A stretch of DNA of 64,000 nucleotides, taken from positions 19,998,574 to 20,062,573 of the forward strand of contig OX579633.1 in NCBI GenBank assembly GCA_951230915.1, in the 5' to 3' direction. This document shows positions 12,540 through 25,329 of this stretch, one piece after another (the first letter of the stretch is position 1; every line of letters begins with the position of its first letter). The position numbers and the translations under genes are program-made. Source of the DNA: Antitrichia curtipendula (Eukaryota > Streptophyta > Bryopsida > Hypnales > Leucodontaceae). The notes beneath the pieces were generated by a model. It was given only the letters and a program-made list of their open reading frames with translations. It made no database searches and was not told the DNA's origin.

Positions 12540-12811
12540 AGGTAGGTACACCCAAAACCGCCACTTTTTGCTACTGAGCCTAGTTGCTATTATTAGACTG
12601 GTCAAATTTTCATATGTACTTGTAGGCAAGTGAAAGGAGGTTTCAACGCATCAGAGAACATGGCATTTGGATATTGTATGCAAAAGTTATTAAGAAACAA
12701 AGTTTGGTTCTAAAAGTGTTTCTTCTACATAGGTATAGAATTGATTTTGGAGATGTACACAAAATAAAGATAGCAATTTAAGGTTAGTGGCACATTTAGG
12801 GATACCTACCT
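12540..12811. mobile_element. TA-flanked MITE, family M1 (272 bp)
   Basis: TIRs start AGGTAGGTAC...CCC on the left, and the right end reads GGGATACCTACCT. TA is duplicated at 12538-12539 and 12812-12813. The left end is nearly identical to the ends of 60100 and 61900 ('ccgccactttttgctactga'). TA duplication and short size point to a Tc1/mariner-type MITE. Confidence 0.85.
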
Positions 12812-12813
12812 TA

Positions 12814-15040
12814 GTTTTCTGTTGCGACTTGTCTTTCATTCGGCTATTCCTTGGACTTGTATTTTGACCCAGAAGAACACTGCCCTATCACCAAAGTAGT
12901 TAGCCAAAAAAATGCAAATTTTTAGATGAATATATAGATGAAACACAGGTCTTTTTAGAAACAAAGGAAGTAACATTGTTAACAAACACTACAGGGGTCT
13001 TTTTGCTCTTGTAGAAAGCAAGAGTCTTTCTTGCATTGAAATTTGTTTAATTACTATCAAGTTACACCCTGCTCAAACTCTACAGCCACTCTAAGTTCCC
13101 ATGCATTATTCAATCCCAATGCCTGGTCATTACCTAACATAAAACCATCCAAAGTACTGATACAACCTAGCCAAAAGTTTCAACAAGACAACCAATGGTT
13201 TAGTTTAGATTATAATTGAATCCCTCCCAAGCATCCAAAGAGGTATTATCCCTCCTCCAAGGGGGAAGGGATCTAACTAATTAACAATATTATAGAAGTC
13301 ATTCACATGACACTTTTAGTCTTTGGCATCATTACAAGGTTGTATAAAAAGTTTTTGGAATATAGAGTAAGAGTTTTTTGAAGTTTTGATTCTAGTTGGA
13401 TAATTTGGAAAAATAAACTCACTCATCTTACACCACACTAAAAATTGTGCTATATTAGTGTCACACTAGTAGGTAAGTATTGTACATGTCAATATATTTG
13501 TCAAGTATTATATTTATTTTTTATTACTATTTTTTACTAATATTACAATATTGGTAAACAATAGAGAAGTGGATTTGAATGACATTGTTTGTATAGTCTT
13601 TTACAATAGTGCCACTTGGAAAGTTTTCTACTTGATTATATACCATATGGAATTAAATACAAGCTTCAATATAGTTGGTTCTTTTTGTACATTGAGACAT
13701 AATTATAGTGATTTTTATTTGTGTTTCTAGTGCACTCTAGAATGCAAGTCAAAAGTATTATCCATCTAATACTTGCATAAATCATATTGCTTAGTATATG
13801 TTTTTTTTGACAAGGCTACAAGTAGTGGTTCGTTTTACTATTTGCAAATAATATTCGTTGGTTTGGCTCACTTCAACCACATCACAAATTCTTCTAACTT
13901 TTCATATAGTGTATATTATACGATAAGGTATTTTAGACCCTAGATAGCTAACCAAAATTTGAAGGTCTAGAAAAAACTTTTTACAAAGCCTATTTTCTCA
14001 TGGTTTATAGGGCTTGCTCCTATAGACACTTGGCTCAAAATTGTATCTTCTTTAACAAGACAATCAAGGTCAATTTTGCATGCATCTATAATTAGTGCTT
14101 TTAAAAATCATAGTTTACTTTTACAATGTCAAAAAAAACACATGCTCTCAACTGCCAATGAAAATGATGAAAACTTAGTAATAGAAACCTTATTCAACTA
14201 CTTTTAAGGATGCTTTTAGGTGTGGGAAGATTATGATCATTAAGAGCAAGCAATGTTTATTAGAGACAACTTTAAGGCAACACAATTACCCACACTATCA
14301 TCCTTTAGCCAAACCATATGGGCTCATGTAAACGTTCTTTACTTGATAAAACTTTTACTTTGAATCTATCATTTAGGACTCACTTTTGCTTAGATTTACA
14401 TTATAACCACCTAAACTTGCAATGTACAATTTTTTAACCTAGGTACAAGGAACCCTAAGCTCAAATCTCCGTAACCATAAATGTAATAAGATTACTCTTC
14501 CACAAAAGAGATACGGTTAAATACATGAACATCTTGTTACTACAAAGAGTTGCACCTAATTTCTTGAAATTCCTCTAGTTTCAAAACTATTTGAATCATA
14601 ATTTGTTACAATTGCTGTTGTATCTAGGAGTCAAGTATACAAAACATGTTCTTTGTTGGAATGATGTATTTACAATTTGGAAAGATACGCATTACATGCT
14701 GGCCACCTAGTCCAATATATTCTATTTATAGTAAGAATATATTGTCAAAAACTCCTGTTAGTTGAGATTGAACAAATGGCCTTAAACCCAAAGATCTCTA
14801 TGCAAACAATCTATAACAAAATTTGCTTTTCCAAACTTAATGTATGATTCTACACAACAGATACACAACTTGAAGCAATCAGCAGCTCAACCCTCAAAGT
14901 TCTTTGTGTTATTCAAATGATCAATTCATCTGATATGAAAAATATAATTCAAATTTTACAAGACCAGAGTCAATGAAGAACATTTCACCTACTGGTCAAA
15001 ATATAAATAAAACTGGACAAAAGAAAAGACAGGAAGCCGA
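12814..15040. other. Intergenic, nothing recognised
   Basis: AT-rich sequence with no protein-like reading frame, no clear repeat pair and no RNA gene that I could identify. Confidence 0.5.
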
Positions 15041-15048
15041 ATTTGGTC

Positions 15049-18000
15049 CTACGAATTGGGGCAAGAGCTCAATGCAAGAGAAAGACCCCTGATGTACATC
15101 GGACAGCTGTGATCCGAAATCATGGTCTTGGAGACGATGATCCTGCCAAACCGCTCCTTGGGGTCCACGCCACGAACCACCACATACTTGCTTTTCAAGG
15201 ATCTAAGAGCTTCTTCACGCGCCTGCATACAATACCAAAACTTCTTCCTTACAAGATTTTATGTTGGACGCTACTGTTGACATAAAAACACAAGTTGTTA
15301 CATTAAATGTCACCTAAAATCCATCACCTAAAACACAGATTTTTTCTAATGATTCCATGCATTGAACACATCTTTTCTTACTGATGTAGAATTTTTTTCA
15401 CAGTGTAACCTGAATTCCATATTCTATATGTTGAGCATGGTGCTTCGGATTGCTGTTTCATCCAAAGAACCTCTTGTTCATCAAAAACTATGAATGACTG
15501 ACGTTTCAGTAAACAATCTTCCTTCTGACCAATTTCATGAAATTGAGGTAGTAGTAGTATACTTTTACAATGATATCAATGCAAAAATCCAAAAACAAAA
15601 TTTGGGTGTTGAAGAGTTAAGGTGAGAGAGAATATTTTTGAAAGTTCCGGAAAGATTTTGAGTCTATTAAATGTAAAAGAAGAGTCTAGGATGTTTGAAA
15701 AGCCATGGGGGTACTGTACCTGCATAAACTTCCCAGGGGAAGTAGGAAGCGATGTCGTCCCTTCCTTGTGTTGCCTCAGTCGTTTGATGTGATACAGAAT
15801 ACCAGGAACAAAAAGACGGCGTCTCTCCAGCTCCTCCATGTTGATGGAAGACCCAGTTGCTACGGCTATGACAGTTTGGGCAGCAGTCATTCCAGTACTG
15901 TCAGATGCTTCACCGTTCTGGAGCTTTGTGAAGGGAGTGATGGATTCAGCAACGGTAACGGTTTCAGTGGAAGATTGCTCAGCCTTTCTTGAGGGTGAAT
16001 CAATCCTATTCACCGCTGGATCACCTCAAAACATAATCAAAATCTCATTCTGAAATTCAGGGAATTAGGGTTTCAAGTTAAGCTAACTACTGCTACTTGG
16101 TGTGGGTGGATTCAGCATTTTAAACCATTGTCATGCGCGAAATTAGTTTCTTTTATCCTAAAATTGTGGAGATAAGTAAACAAGTAGAAATGATGTGAAT
16201 TCATTGCAAGTAAGCAGGAATTAATTAGCATCTGTTTGCTACCAAAAAACAACTTGAGTAGTGCGGGCATTCAGTAAGTAGTTCTAGTACAGAAAGTCCA
16301 AGTTTGCTAAAGTTGCTATTTGGTTGTTGCGGGCGAGGACTAGGCGAGAAAAACTTACATTGCGTTGTGGCACTGATTGATGATAACCTAGTCCCATAAG
16401 TTGCACGAAGATTGTCGATTGTGGACAATATACTCCCTTGGATATGTCCGATTGTTTGCAACACCATCTTTGCTCTTTCATCTTGCACAACTTCACTCCT
16501 GAAAGAGACACAAGACTAACACCGATTTTGTAAGTCAACCATATTAGCCAAGTTAACAATGCCTCCAGTAAATTAGATTGTTTCCTTATGGTCACATTGG
16601 TCACACAGAGGCCTACAAATGATACGTAGATAGGCTTGACAAGTTCCCAAATGATTACAACGGCCATAGGAAGCCCTCTTTATGTCGCTAAGGGAAGCTT
16701 CCATACGATCGCTTTGACCATGTACAGGAAGACCTCTTCATGAATTATGGGGAAGATTCTGTTTACGATGTTCAAAAGTTCCTAAAACAGACTAGTTTTA
16801 CTAAAAAACTCTGCTTATTAGACAAATAGTGATGTTCGAATACGGTGAGTGCGCTCCATTTTGAGCCAAACTATGCAAAGAACACGTTATGCAGAATACA
16901 GACTACATCTTCCAAACAGAGAGCGTAATGGTTGGGAAAGTACAGACCAACTTGTGGCCTGAATTTCATTGCGCAAAGCCTCAACTGCAGCAGGACTAAG
17001 ACGCGCCACAATGTCGTCCTGCTACAGAAAACCCTGCATCAGAATTGCCTACAGGCAGAGTGTGTAGACTTGCCATTGTCAGCACTTTCCAACAAAGAAT
17101 GTAATCTATTTACAAATCTGTACAGATCTCATTAGGTTATCTTTGAAACTAAGTAAGCTCTTATTAAGTTACCACTCTGTAATCTCTACTTGCTAAATAC
17201 ACTGAAACCTCTTACTTATGACCTTCTCCTAAGTTGAGGAACCAGGAGAGATAACCTGCAGGACAACGTTGCAAATAAAATCGCATGCTTCTGCCAATAT
17301 GCGGTCAACGCAGGGGGCACATCCATAACCCCAACACAGTGTTTTAGAGGAAGAGAATCCAGATTGTTCTTTTGGCATAAACCATCCGTCAGTAGCACGA
17401 ATTATCATCGCTAAAAGACTAGCGATTGCTGCACCCAGTGAGTGCCCTGTCAAAACTAATCTGTAACCCTGCCACGTGCACAAACAGCTCTATCATTCAT
17501 TGAAACAATACAACTCAGGAACATTGCAAACATAACGTACAAAATACTGAAGCAATCTTGTCAAGAAGCACAATGAAAATACGAAATCCGATATGTTGCA
17601 AGCCCTTTCGTTTCATCCTCTAAGCCACATGGGTCTTGAGAATACAAACCGGATTCTTTACAAGAAGGCTTTGTAGTGCCTGGCCCTCATTCTCAAAAAG
17701 CCATTTTGCAGCTTCAAGCATGCCTGAGTGGGCAGACCTGAATCACAAACACAATGATGTCTAGCGTGCAAAGTTGCAATATCTTAGTGCTAACATAATA
17801 GCATTCAAAACATGAGCACAGCAGCAATGAGTTAACTTACCCTTGTAGAAATGGCTTGTTGTGAGGGCAGAGGTCTGTGAATATATCTTGCTTCTGATTC
17901 GTCCCACGAATGACCAAGACAACGCACTTTCGAAGATGGTGAATTCCAATAAAGAATGCAGGTTTATTAATTCCTGAATTCGTTATCATCTTCACCAGAT

Positions 18001-20282
18001 CGTTCTTGTTTAGCTGAGAAAAAATCATAATCCATTGATCCTCTAATCTAAAGACTTTAAAATGAGCATTTTTAACATAATTTCATAATCATGACAAAAA
18101 TGGATCCATATATAAATCAACAAGGTCATGTCAACAGTGTTACATCCAAGTTGGTTGCAAGCGTCTGTTTGTCATCTTCGTACGCAGCATGAGACCAGCG
18201 CATCCATTCAAACATCTCTTCTAATTCGTTTCTGCATCGACAAAAACATACCAAAATGCTTGCTAACTAATTACTCTCCGAAGTCACCAATCAATTTTTT
18301 TCCGTAGATATCCACTGGAACCATATAGTATGGGTAGGTCAGGGTTACCCCTGAAAGACCAAGCATTGATGGTTTAAGAGAACCAATTCAATTGATCATA
18401 TTTTGACAAATAAATAATTCAGATGGGCCCAAATTTTATCAACAGAATCAATGAAGGATATGTGTTGGTCAAAAAATAGATAAAATGAAGAAAGCCCCCT
18501 AATGACATACTCAAAGCTGCTAAAACGGTATGAGGCCCAATTTGATCTTTTAAGGGCTAGAGCAGAATAACACCTAGATTTTCAGCAAAATAGACGCCAC
18601 AGAAGGAGAACATTCTGATTAAATTATTACCGATCACTAACTTCAGCGCCATTGATGAAGGTATCTGTAGCACAATTCAAAGCGTGCAGATTGAAGACCT
18701 TAAACAGACCCGCAGTCGTATCAGATAAGCTCCATCTGCTTGTTCCCTGGAAATTACTCCTCAAATTGGTTGACAATGCTAGCAATGCCTTGTCTACACT
18801 ACATGGACCTTGGTGTTCCCCTGCACAATGATCGCCTGCAAAAAGACACGTTTGAACACCAGGTCACAATTCTGGGTTTCAGTAAAAATTGGATTTGACA
18901 TGTGAGTTGGATAATATTGCAGCAAGAGAAGAGGTTCAGGTATTTGTAACGAGAAGATACTTCTTCATAATTGCAAGGAATTGAAAATATCTGCAAGAAA
19001 CTTACAGATTTCCAACGCCTCTAACGCAGTTTCTAAGGGGGATGCAGAGGTTGACATTTGTTTCTGTAGAACCTGATTCACACCTGAACCAACAACCGTC
19101 AGAAAATAATCATAGATAGGACAGTTTAAGCTTTTCGAAATATGACATTCTTGAGGCAAATCCGTGGTTCCTGCAGACAAAAAAGATACAGTTGGACTCA
19201 TGAATTTGATTAAAAAGAATGTAAGGAGACAAAAACCTGCAAAGAAATGCAAAATTCCAGAATAAGAGGTATTGTACAACTGTGACTAATATTTGATCTA
19301 ATCTGAAAATAACCTCAGCATGTTCAAGGAATTTGAACAGCTGGATCTCACAGCCCACTCCAATCTCCTGGTTTAGGGTTTAGGGTAGTACCGAGCTTGT
19401 TTTCTCTTTCAATGTTATAAACACCTCGTCAATTCCTTTCCCCAACAAAATCCACTGCCACGCGATCAAGTTTTTAGTGTACACAATGAGCAGGCAGAAA
19501 CTTCAATTCAGGTAAAGAAGGAATGCTAAAGCAGACGAAAACCAACATTTGATAAGGTCATCATTAAAACAATTTCAAATCCTTTTGTCATGCATGCAGG
19601 TTGATCGTGTCTTCAATAAATAATTGCTCCACCTCCTCAACAATTGATGGGCAAATTCTCAAACCGCACACCTGAAACAGCACAATCCGCAATTCTTTCA
19701 TATTACCTTTCACCCACTTTCTCAAGCCCTCACAATCGTTGGTAACAGACTCCCAATAATCTCTGATCATCACAACTCACATTTCTTAACAGTTCCTCCG
19801 AAATAAACCTAAATTAAATCCACTCAGAGATCTCCGACTGCAGGGCTCAATTATCCTATCACATTGCGGAGTCTTATGGATACCCTAAGGACTCCCTGCG
19901 TTCCCTTCCAGGACGCACTTCCACAATTGTTCTCATCCACATTCCCTTCAAAATGAGCATGAGCTAAATCAGGCAAATGTCTGAAAACCACGTAAAGCCA
20001 AGGGCTTCTTACCCACAAGTACCAAGCTCCACTTCCATAGTGCAATACATAACATTAGAAGTGGAATTCCACCGGTATGTACACAAGGGTACGTTCCCCA
20101 AAAGTATGCATTGATCTGGATGAATTTTCCACTGGGAACCCGTTCTAAAGCGTCTTCAGTTGCAGACTCCTTGTTGGATTCAACTGATAAAACTGCCAAG
20201 TAGACCAAAGGGGAAGGGGAAGTAGACTTTTCCAAAGCTGAGATACCTGTTCGGAACATCCTTCAGGTATTGCAAAGTCCAT
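15049..20282 (-). CDS. Class-3 (diacylglycerol lipase-like) lipase, about 17 exons
   Basis: A predicted alpha/beta-hydrolase acting on mono-/diacylglycerols. Exons in transcript order: 20282-20247, 20131-20013, 19980 to about 19915, about 19763-19672, 19454-19392, 19367-19314, 19279-19237, 19170-19006, 18835-18631, 18231-18144, 18013-17841, 17737-17650, 17468-17256, 17018-16948, 16498-16388, 16005-15720 and 15222-15049. Exons 5-17 join in phase with GT-AG borders; the exon 3/4 junction and the start are less certain. The product is about 680 residues. The nucleophile elbow LVLTGHSLGAAIASLLA is in exon 13, after VVLVIRGTNQKQDIFTDL. Then come CWGYGCAPC, the acidic DDIVARLSP, LFVPGILYHI, and near the end ISDHSCPMY with the probable catalytic His. 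These follow the order of plant DAGL/calmodulin-binding-lipase relatives. The N-terminal 250 residues have no motif I recognise. No transmembrane segment is evident. Confidence 0.85.
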
Positions 20283-21082
20283 ATCCGTGCGCAGCTTCAA
20301 TTTAGACCAAGCCGGGGTATACTCAAATAAAGATTAGACTCACAATAGCAAAATCTACACTACAGATACAACACAACACAACCAAACGAGTCGACACAAT
20401 TACTAATGTCAGAAAAGAAGAGTCCCATTTCGCTAATTTTCAAAAATACCAGAAAAGTTGGAAAAACAAAAATGGAACCATCCCGCTGTCATGTTCCGCC
20501 CCCCGTCCACCATACGTGATGCCCTGCTCTGCCAGAAGCACATGAACGGAACGCTGAGAATCAAGAGCACACGAGAAGAACGCTCGACACGCTGGGAATC
20601 ACGATGTAACAGTTCAGCAAAGTGAGCTGCAGCAAACTGAAACGGACAATCCAGACCACCGACGATGCAAAAACTATCAGCTCCAGCCGAGAGAAACCTT
20701 GCAAAAGTCGAGCGTGACTGCCGACCAGTGCAGCTGGAGATAAGAAAGTTTCTTGCATGGAAATCACAATCGAGTCATTCAGCAAGGTATAATAAGCAAG
20801 GTGACTAGTGTAAAATGAGTCCAAGTAGAGCACCATGTTCCAGGAGCTCTAGAATTTAAGCTGACCACATATGAAAAATGTCTAAGGGTGGTCATTAACG
20901 GCGTAGGAAGTCCCTCTTGCTCACTTCTGGTTAATTGATCGGCCTCACTCTAAGCAATGTGGAACCAGCAACAACGTTTAAAAACCTTCTCACTCAGCTG
21001 CTACGGGGAGTGTTGACTCATCCTAGCTTGCATCCAGATTGAATCACCATTCTCCAAAGTCGAACACCATTTGACTCTCTAG
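20283..21082. other. Spacer between lipase and phosphoesterase genes
   Basis: This should hold the lipase promoter and the 3' UTR of the phosphoesterase, both on the minus strand. A hydrophobic open frame on the minus strand (20836-20561) has no ATG-led family match and no splice link I can defend, so I do not call it a gene. Confidence 0.45.
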
Positions 21083-24000
21083 CTATTGTTCATGGCGCGG
21101 CAGTTTGGACCTGATTTTTGAGGTCTGGAAAATCGTGAACATGATAAGGGCAGGGACGCCCCACGCATACGCTGGAGCAGCTACCAATGCCATCGGTCCA
21201 TACGCTTCCAGCATCGCTGAGCAAAACTGTAAGCCCCACATATAGAGAGATGAAATTGACACATCCATACAGACGCAAATTCAGACACCATAAGATAGCA
21301 ACTTCACTCTCAATTGGACTTGAAAAAACATGTACAAGAAGCACCAGCTCAAGAAAATGGAAAGGTGCTCGATCAGGTGAGGACTCTAGAGTACATACCC
21401 GCCAGTGATTATATGCAACTAGTAAGCAGCCGAGAACAAGTCCCTTGCGAACAACGCGCTTACAGAGACGGCAATGATCGTCATGCTGGGTTCGTTTCTT
21501 TTCAGAAAATGGTGCTTCTGATTCCGCTTGTGTCTCCTCTTTGATAGTAGAGTCAGTCACTTTACGGTCTTTAGAAAGAGGATCATCGTTGCCAGCATCA
21601 TCCGCCGTTCTCGATGTGGAAGATTCCAATGTCTGAATCTCGTTCGTCTTCTTGTGAAGCAGTTTTTCAAGTCTTGTCCTGTGGAATTCACAAACCACTC
21701 TCTCAGCTGCCAGGGCCGAGAGCAACAGCAGCAGAGGGAAAACGACCTCGTATACATACGGTAGCACGATTCCCATGATGTCTGGAACTCCTAAGCCAGA
21801 GAGAGATTCAAGACCAGACGGAGAAGGCTGAACTCCTGTCCAACCGCGAAGCGACATGTGACCGAGCGGGTAGTCATCCCCAAGAATCCGGCCCGAGAAC
21901 CATGGGAACAGGATCAAACACGCCATGTAGGTCGACATCCCAGCCCAGAGAAGCCTGTCCCTGGCACCTTCTACCATGACCCAGAAGGGCACCTTGGCGA
22001 TCTTCACCAGACCTTCTCTTGTCGTCGAGGCCGGAGTGAACACTGACGTAACCCATTCGCCATACCCTCCACGTTTCTGTAACTGATAAAGGAATGTTTT
22101 GGGAATCACCAAGCAGGAAGCTAAGAAGCTGATCATGCTCCAAAGCAGCACAGGGAAGACGCGCTCCCAGGGGAATCCGAAAAATAAAAATGCCACCGGC
22201 GCCAAGTGAAATTCGTCAGGTTTGCCTTCAACAGAGAAAAAACGCATGTCACTGTGCTGCCTGCTGCCTTTACTGTCCTCCACAATAATCTGCATGGCAT
22301 ACTTCAACCGTCGAGAGCTCTGACCGAATCTTTCAGACTGCCAAGGCGCAGTATAATAGTACGCCCCTCTTTGCCCTTTCTTGAAGAGCTTCATGGAACT
22401 TTCGTTCACCAACTTCGGTGAGCGCTTCGTCGTGAAGTCATAAATTCTGACCAACACAGAGATCGGGATTGCTTCGGAAAACACCAGAGCTCGAATTGTA
22501 TTCGATGATATTGCTTTCGCGGAACTTGGAAGCATAAAGCGAGAATCAAGAGGGTGCGTCTGAAGAATGAATGTCGGCATGACGTACTCCTCCTCCGATT
22601 TGTCCTCCGGTGGAATCAACTCCAAGTCCACAAAGGAAGTGTCCCCGTTGTCAACGGCCAAGACGCGCAGCATGCGACTTGTGCGCCAGTCGCCGACTTC
22701 CCACTCCCAAAATTCCCCGTTCCTGGTCCTGCAACCACGAGACAGTCAGCTCCAAATCAGGTAACTGTGAGGGCTTTCCCATGCATAACATTGATTCTTG
22801 ACAAGTTTCAAAGAAGAAAGACAATGATACTGGGAAGACCGACAAGGCAGGTAATTATACAACGGCATCACCTTGCAAAAGGAAAGGAAAGGTGAAATGG
22901 CTTAGAAAGGTGGGAATCCCGTACTTGTGGCGCTTGTAAAGACGGCGGCCAAACTTTGTGTGCAGGTGTCCACATAGGTACGCTGCCACATCATTGTTGG
23001 CCATAAACTCTTCAGGACGCTTTCCAGATTCAGTAGATGTCGTGAACGACATGGGATAATGACCATAAACTATCTTAGTGACACCTCCAGCATCGTCGTC
23101 CCAACGCCTTAGCTGCATATCCAGCTGTGCAAGAAGCTCATCTGTAGGATGACCGAATGAGTTTGAGGGACTACGCAGCCCAACAGTCATGGAGTCATCA
23201 AATCCAACAAACAAAAGTTTCTGGCCATCTCTTCCCTGGTCCAAAAATCAAACAAAACAGGATCTAATTATGAAATGACAGAGGTTATTAAGTCTCACCC
23301 CACTTTCCACCTTGTGTTTCACTTACTCTACAAGCTCAAATCTTTAATCAAATCTAGCAATGCAGTAGCACAACACAAGATACAAAAGTTGGAAGACAAG
23401 AGCGAGGATGAAACTCAACAATGCAACACTTTTGTGAGATTCTGTAGGAAGTAATACAGAAATTGATTACAGCCACAATAACATTCACAAAAGAAAAGTA
23501 CTGGGAGATAATTTTGAATTACCTCAACAGTGACACTCTGAACAAGGCTGCTCCGATTCAAGGTTGCACTGATGCTGTACGTTGAGAAATAATCGAGCTT
23601 GCTAGAAGGTGGGACTCCATACTTGTCGTGGTTTCCTCGCAGATCATAGAACCGTCTAAGTGGGATACCACTTTCATCCACCACCTTTTGCAAAGAGTCC
23701 CGATACTCAATCCACTCTTCCTCGTATTGATAGCTTGCGGTGCTCTCCTGATTCTTTGCATCTGATTCAAACAACAGGAAGAGTTTAGCAAAACGGAAGG
23801 TAGAGGATACTAAAGTCGATAGGGACTTAATCCCGTCTCCTACACTGACCCCTATTAGCAACAGCAACTCATCTCTTCCAATACACTTGACTGGCCTCCA
23901 ACTAGGATGACTTGGCTAATAATATCTATGGCCACTGATCTATGACATTGTCTACTGCCCCTTTAATAGTGCTTGAATGATTGCATAAGAAACTATCCAA

Positions 24001-24510
24001 TACATAGAGTGAGAAAGAATTGATCCCAAGAGAGTTTGGCTCTTGACATATCCAGAGTGAGCTCACCAGTGAGCTCTATCGAATGATCTCCCAGTGACAA
24101 CACATTCCTATGTATTGGATAAAATGCTTAACGTGACCGAACAGAGTATCCTCTATTGCAAACAGGTACAATCACGACTTCATCTGAATGTCCAAAGCCT
24201 GCCTAGTTTAGGTCAATCAAAGACGGGTGACGCACTTAGATAGCATACCTGTGAGATCGCCTGTGATCAAAACAACGGCAGGTTTGATGAGCTTGAGAGT
24301 GTGACCAAGTGCTCTTCTCAGCTGTCGTCCTCGCTCCGGTTTCCACTTGCTAATGTGAATATCCGACACCTGCACCGCCCATACCACTCCAGGAGGCCCC
24401 TCATCCACTCTCAACACTTCGTGCAGGGAGTTGTCCTCGCCCAAGGTCGAAGCAGAAAGACTGACTAGGAATGCTAGCACCAAAAGAACCCGAGGACGCA
24501 TACTGTCCAA
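21083..24510 (-). CDS. TMEM62-like membrane metallophosphoesterase (five exons)
   Basis: A calcineurin-like phosphoesterase resembling human TMEM62 and Arabidopsis At3g03305; the substrate is unknown. Exons: 24510-24249, 23761-23523, 23235 to about 22925, 22728-21399 and 21226-21083, about 761 residues. Residues 1 to about 24 form a signal peptide (basic start, then a Leu/Val/Ala core). Metal-binding motifs appear in order: VSDIHIS (Asp50, His52), ITGDLTD across intron 1, LRGNHDKYG, YGHYPMSF and CGHLHTKFG. Exon 4 carries EFWEWEVGDWR...LDSRFM, as in the plant homologues, then several membrane segments (around PVLLWSMISFLASCLVI and PLLLLLSALAAE). Exon 5 adds a final hydrophobic stretch and a basic tail. 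The exon 3 end is uncertain: the in-phase GT at 22924 drops about 20 residues that stay open to about 22863. All catalytic motifs are intact. Confidence 0.9.
23994..24121. mobile_element. Short palindrome-ended insertion in phosphoesterase intron 1
   Basis: TATCCAATACATAG (23994-24007) is the exact reverse complement of 24108-24121. The 128-bp unit also contains 'gtgagctcaccagtgagctc' internally. It resembles a small MITE; no clear target duplication is visible. Confidence 0.55.
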
Positions 24511-24909
24511 GAACTCAGCTCCAAAAATCTACTCACCGACTTGAGGTCGTGGAGAAACCGACATCCGACCCCCACCCCCCAAGCTACCAATCGCTGTAAA
24601 ACCCTAAAATTCCCGCGAAATTCACATTGAGAATGCAAACGCAATAAAACTCAAGCGAAATTCACAATGAAAGTGCACAAATGCTACCAACACCTATTTC
24701 ATGCGAAATTCACATTTTGATAGTGCTTTTCAAACCCTAATTCAAGTTCAAGCACAACTGAGAAAACAAATCAACGATCACCGAAACCACAAACACTGAG
24801 AATCACTCTTGATCTGCCACTCTGGTGCATACAGATCGACTGCCCCTGTTTTGCAAATTCTCTTCAGCGAAAGTCTCAACCTTTGGATTGAAATCAGAAA
24901 CATAAGTAA
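24511..24909. promoter_or_regulatory. Divergent promoter with telo-box, E2F-like site and triple motif
   Basis: The region separates the minus-strand phosphoesterase start from a plus-strand frame. AAACCCTAAAA (about 24599) is a telo-box. TTCCCGCGAAA (24610-24620) matches the E2F consensus TTTSSCGC on the other strand. GCGAAATTCACA occurs three times, at 24615, 24655 and 24703. Telo-box plus E2F is a known pairing in plant promoters of growth-linked genes; a role here is inferred. Confidence 0.55.
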
Positions 24910-25310
24910 ATGTGTCTCCCCTACTCTCATTCGGAGATCGCTCGCATTTTACTGCGGCATCGCATCACTCACACTAAATTGATGCCTTCAAATTCTACAA
25001 GGCACAAGATATTGATTTCCGCTGCTTCGGAGGATTATGTCCATGAACTGGCTCAATTACTCACTCGCAAATCTCAGATATGCATATGCAATTCGTATAT
25101 GAAGGTAAGTGTTCTCTCTCAGAGATTCTGGATCAATTTTGTACTCTGCAGCCAACATTTCACTTCGTTGCCCCCAGGATGATGGAATGCTGCTCTTTAG
25201 TGGAGAAGATGATGGATTCTATAGAGGAACGGCGTTGTCTCCTCACCAGATTCTAGATAGAACTGGCACGCGAGTAGCAATTGAGAACCTTGCAGAAAAG
25301 AAAGGTAACT
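24910..25310 (+). CDS. Unrecognised two-exon 5' fragment
   Basis: ATG at 24910 opens a frame of about 65 residues ending at TATATGAAG before GTAAGTG (25104). A second frame starts after CCCCCAG (25179), runs DDGMLLFSGEDDGFYRGTAL..., and meets a donor-like GTAACTGG at about 25305. Joined in phase they give about 107 residues, with an internal ATG at 24982. I recognise no domain. No further exon is visible downstream, where AT-rich repeat-like DNA begins, so it is either truncated or a short noncanonical gene. It is divergent from the phosphoesterase across 400 bp. Confidence 0.4.
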
Positions 25311-25329
25311 GGGTACCCATTCACTAATT

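Noticed and set aside
20561..20836. Hydrophobic minus-strand frame as an extra membrane exon of the phosphoesterase
   Set aside because: The phosphoesterase already ends in phase with a stop at 21083, and I found no donor that would splice to this frame.
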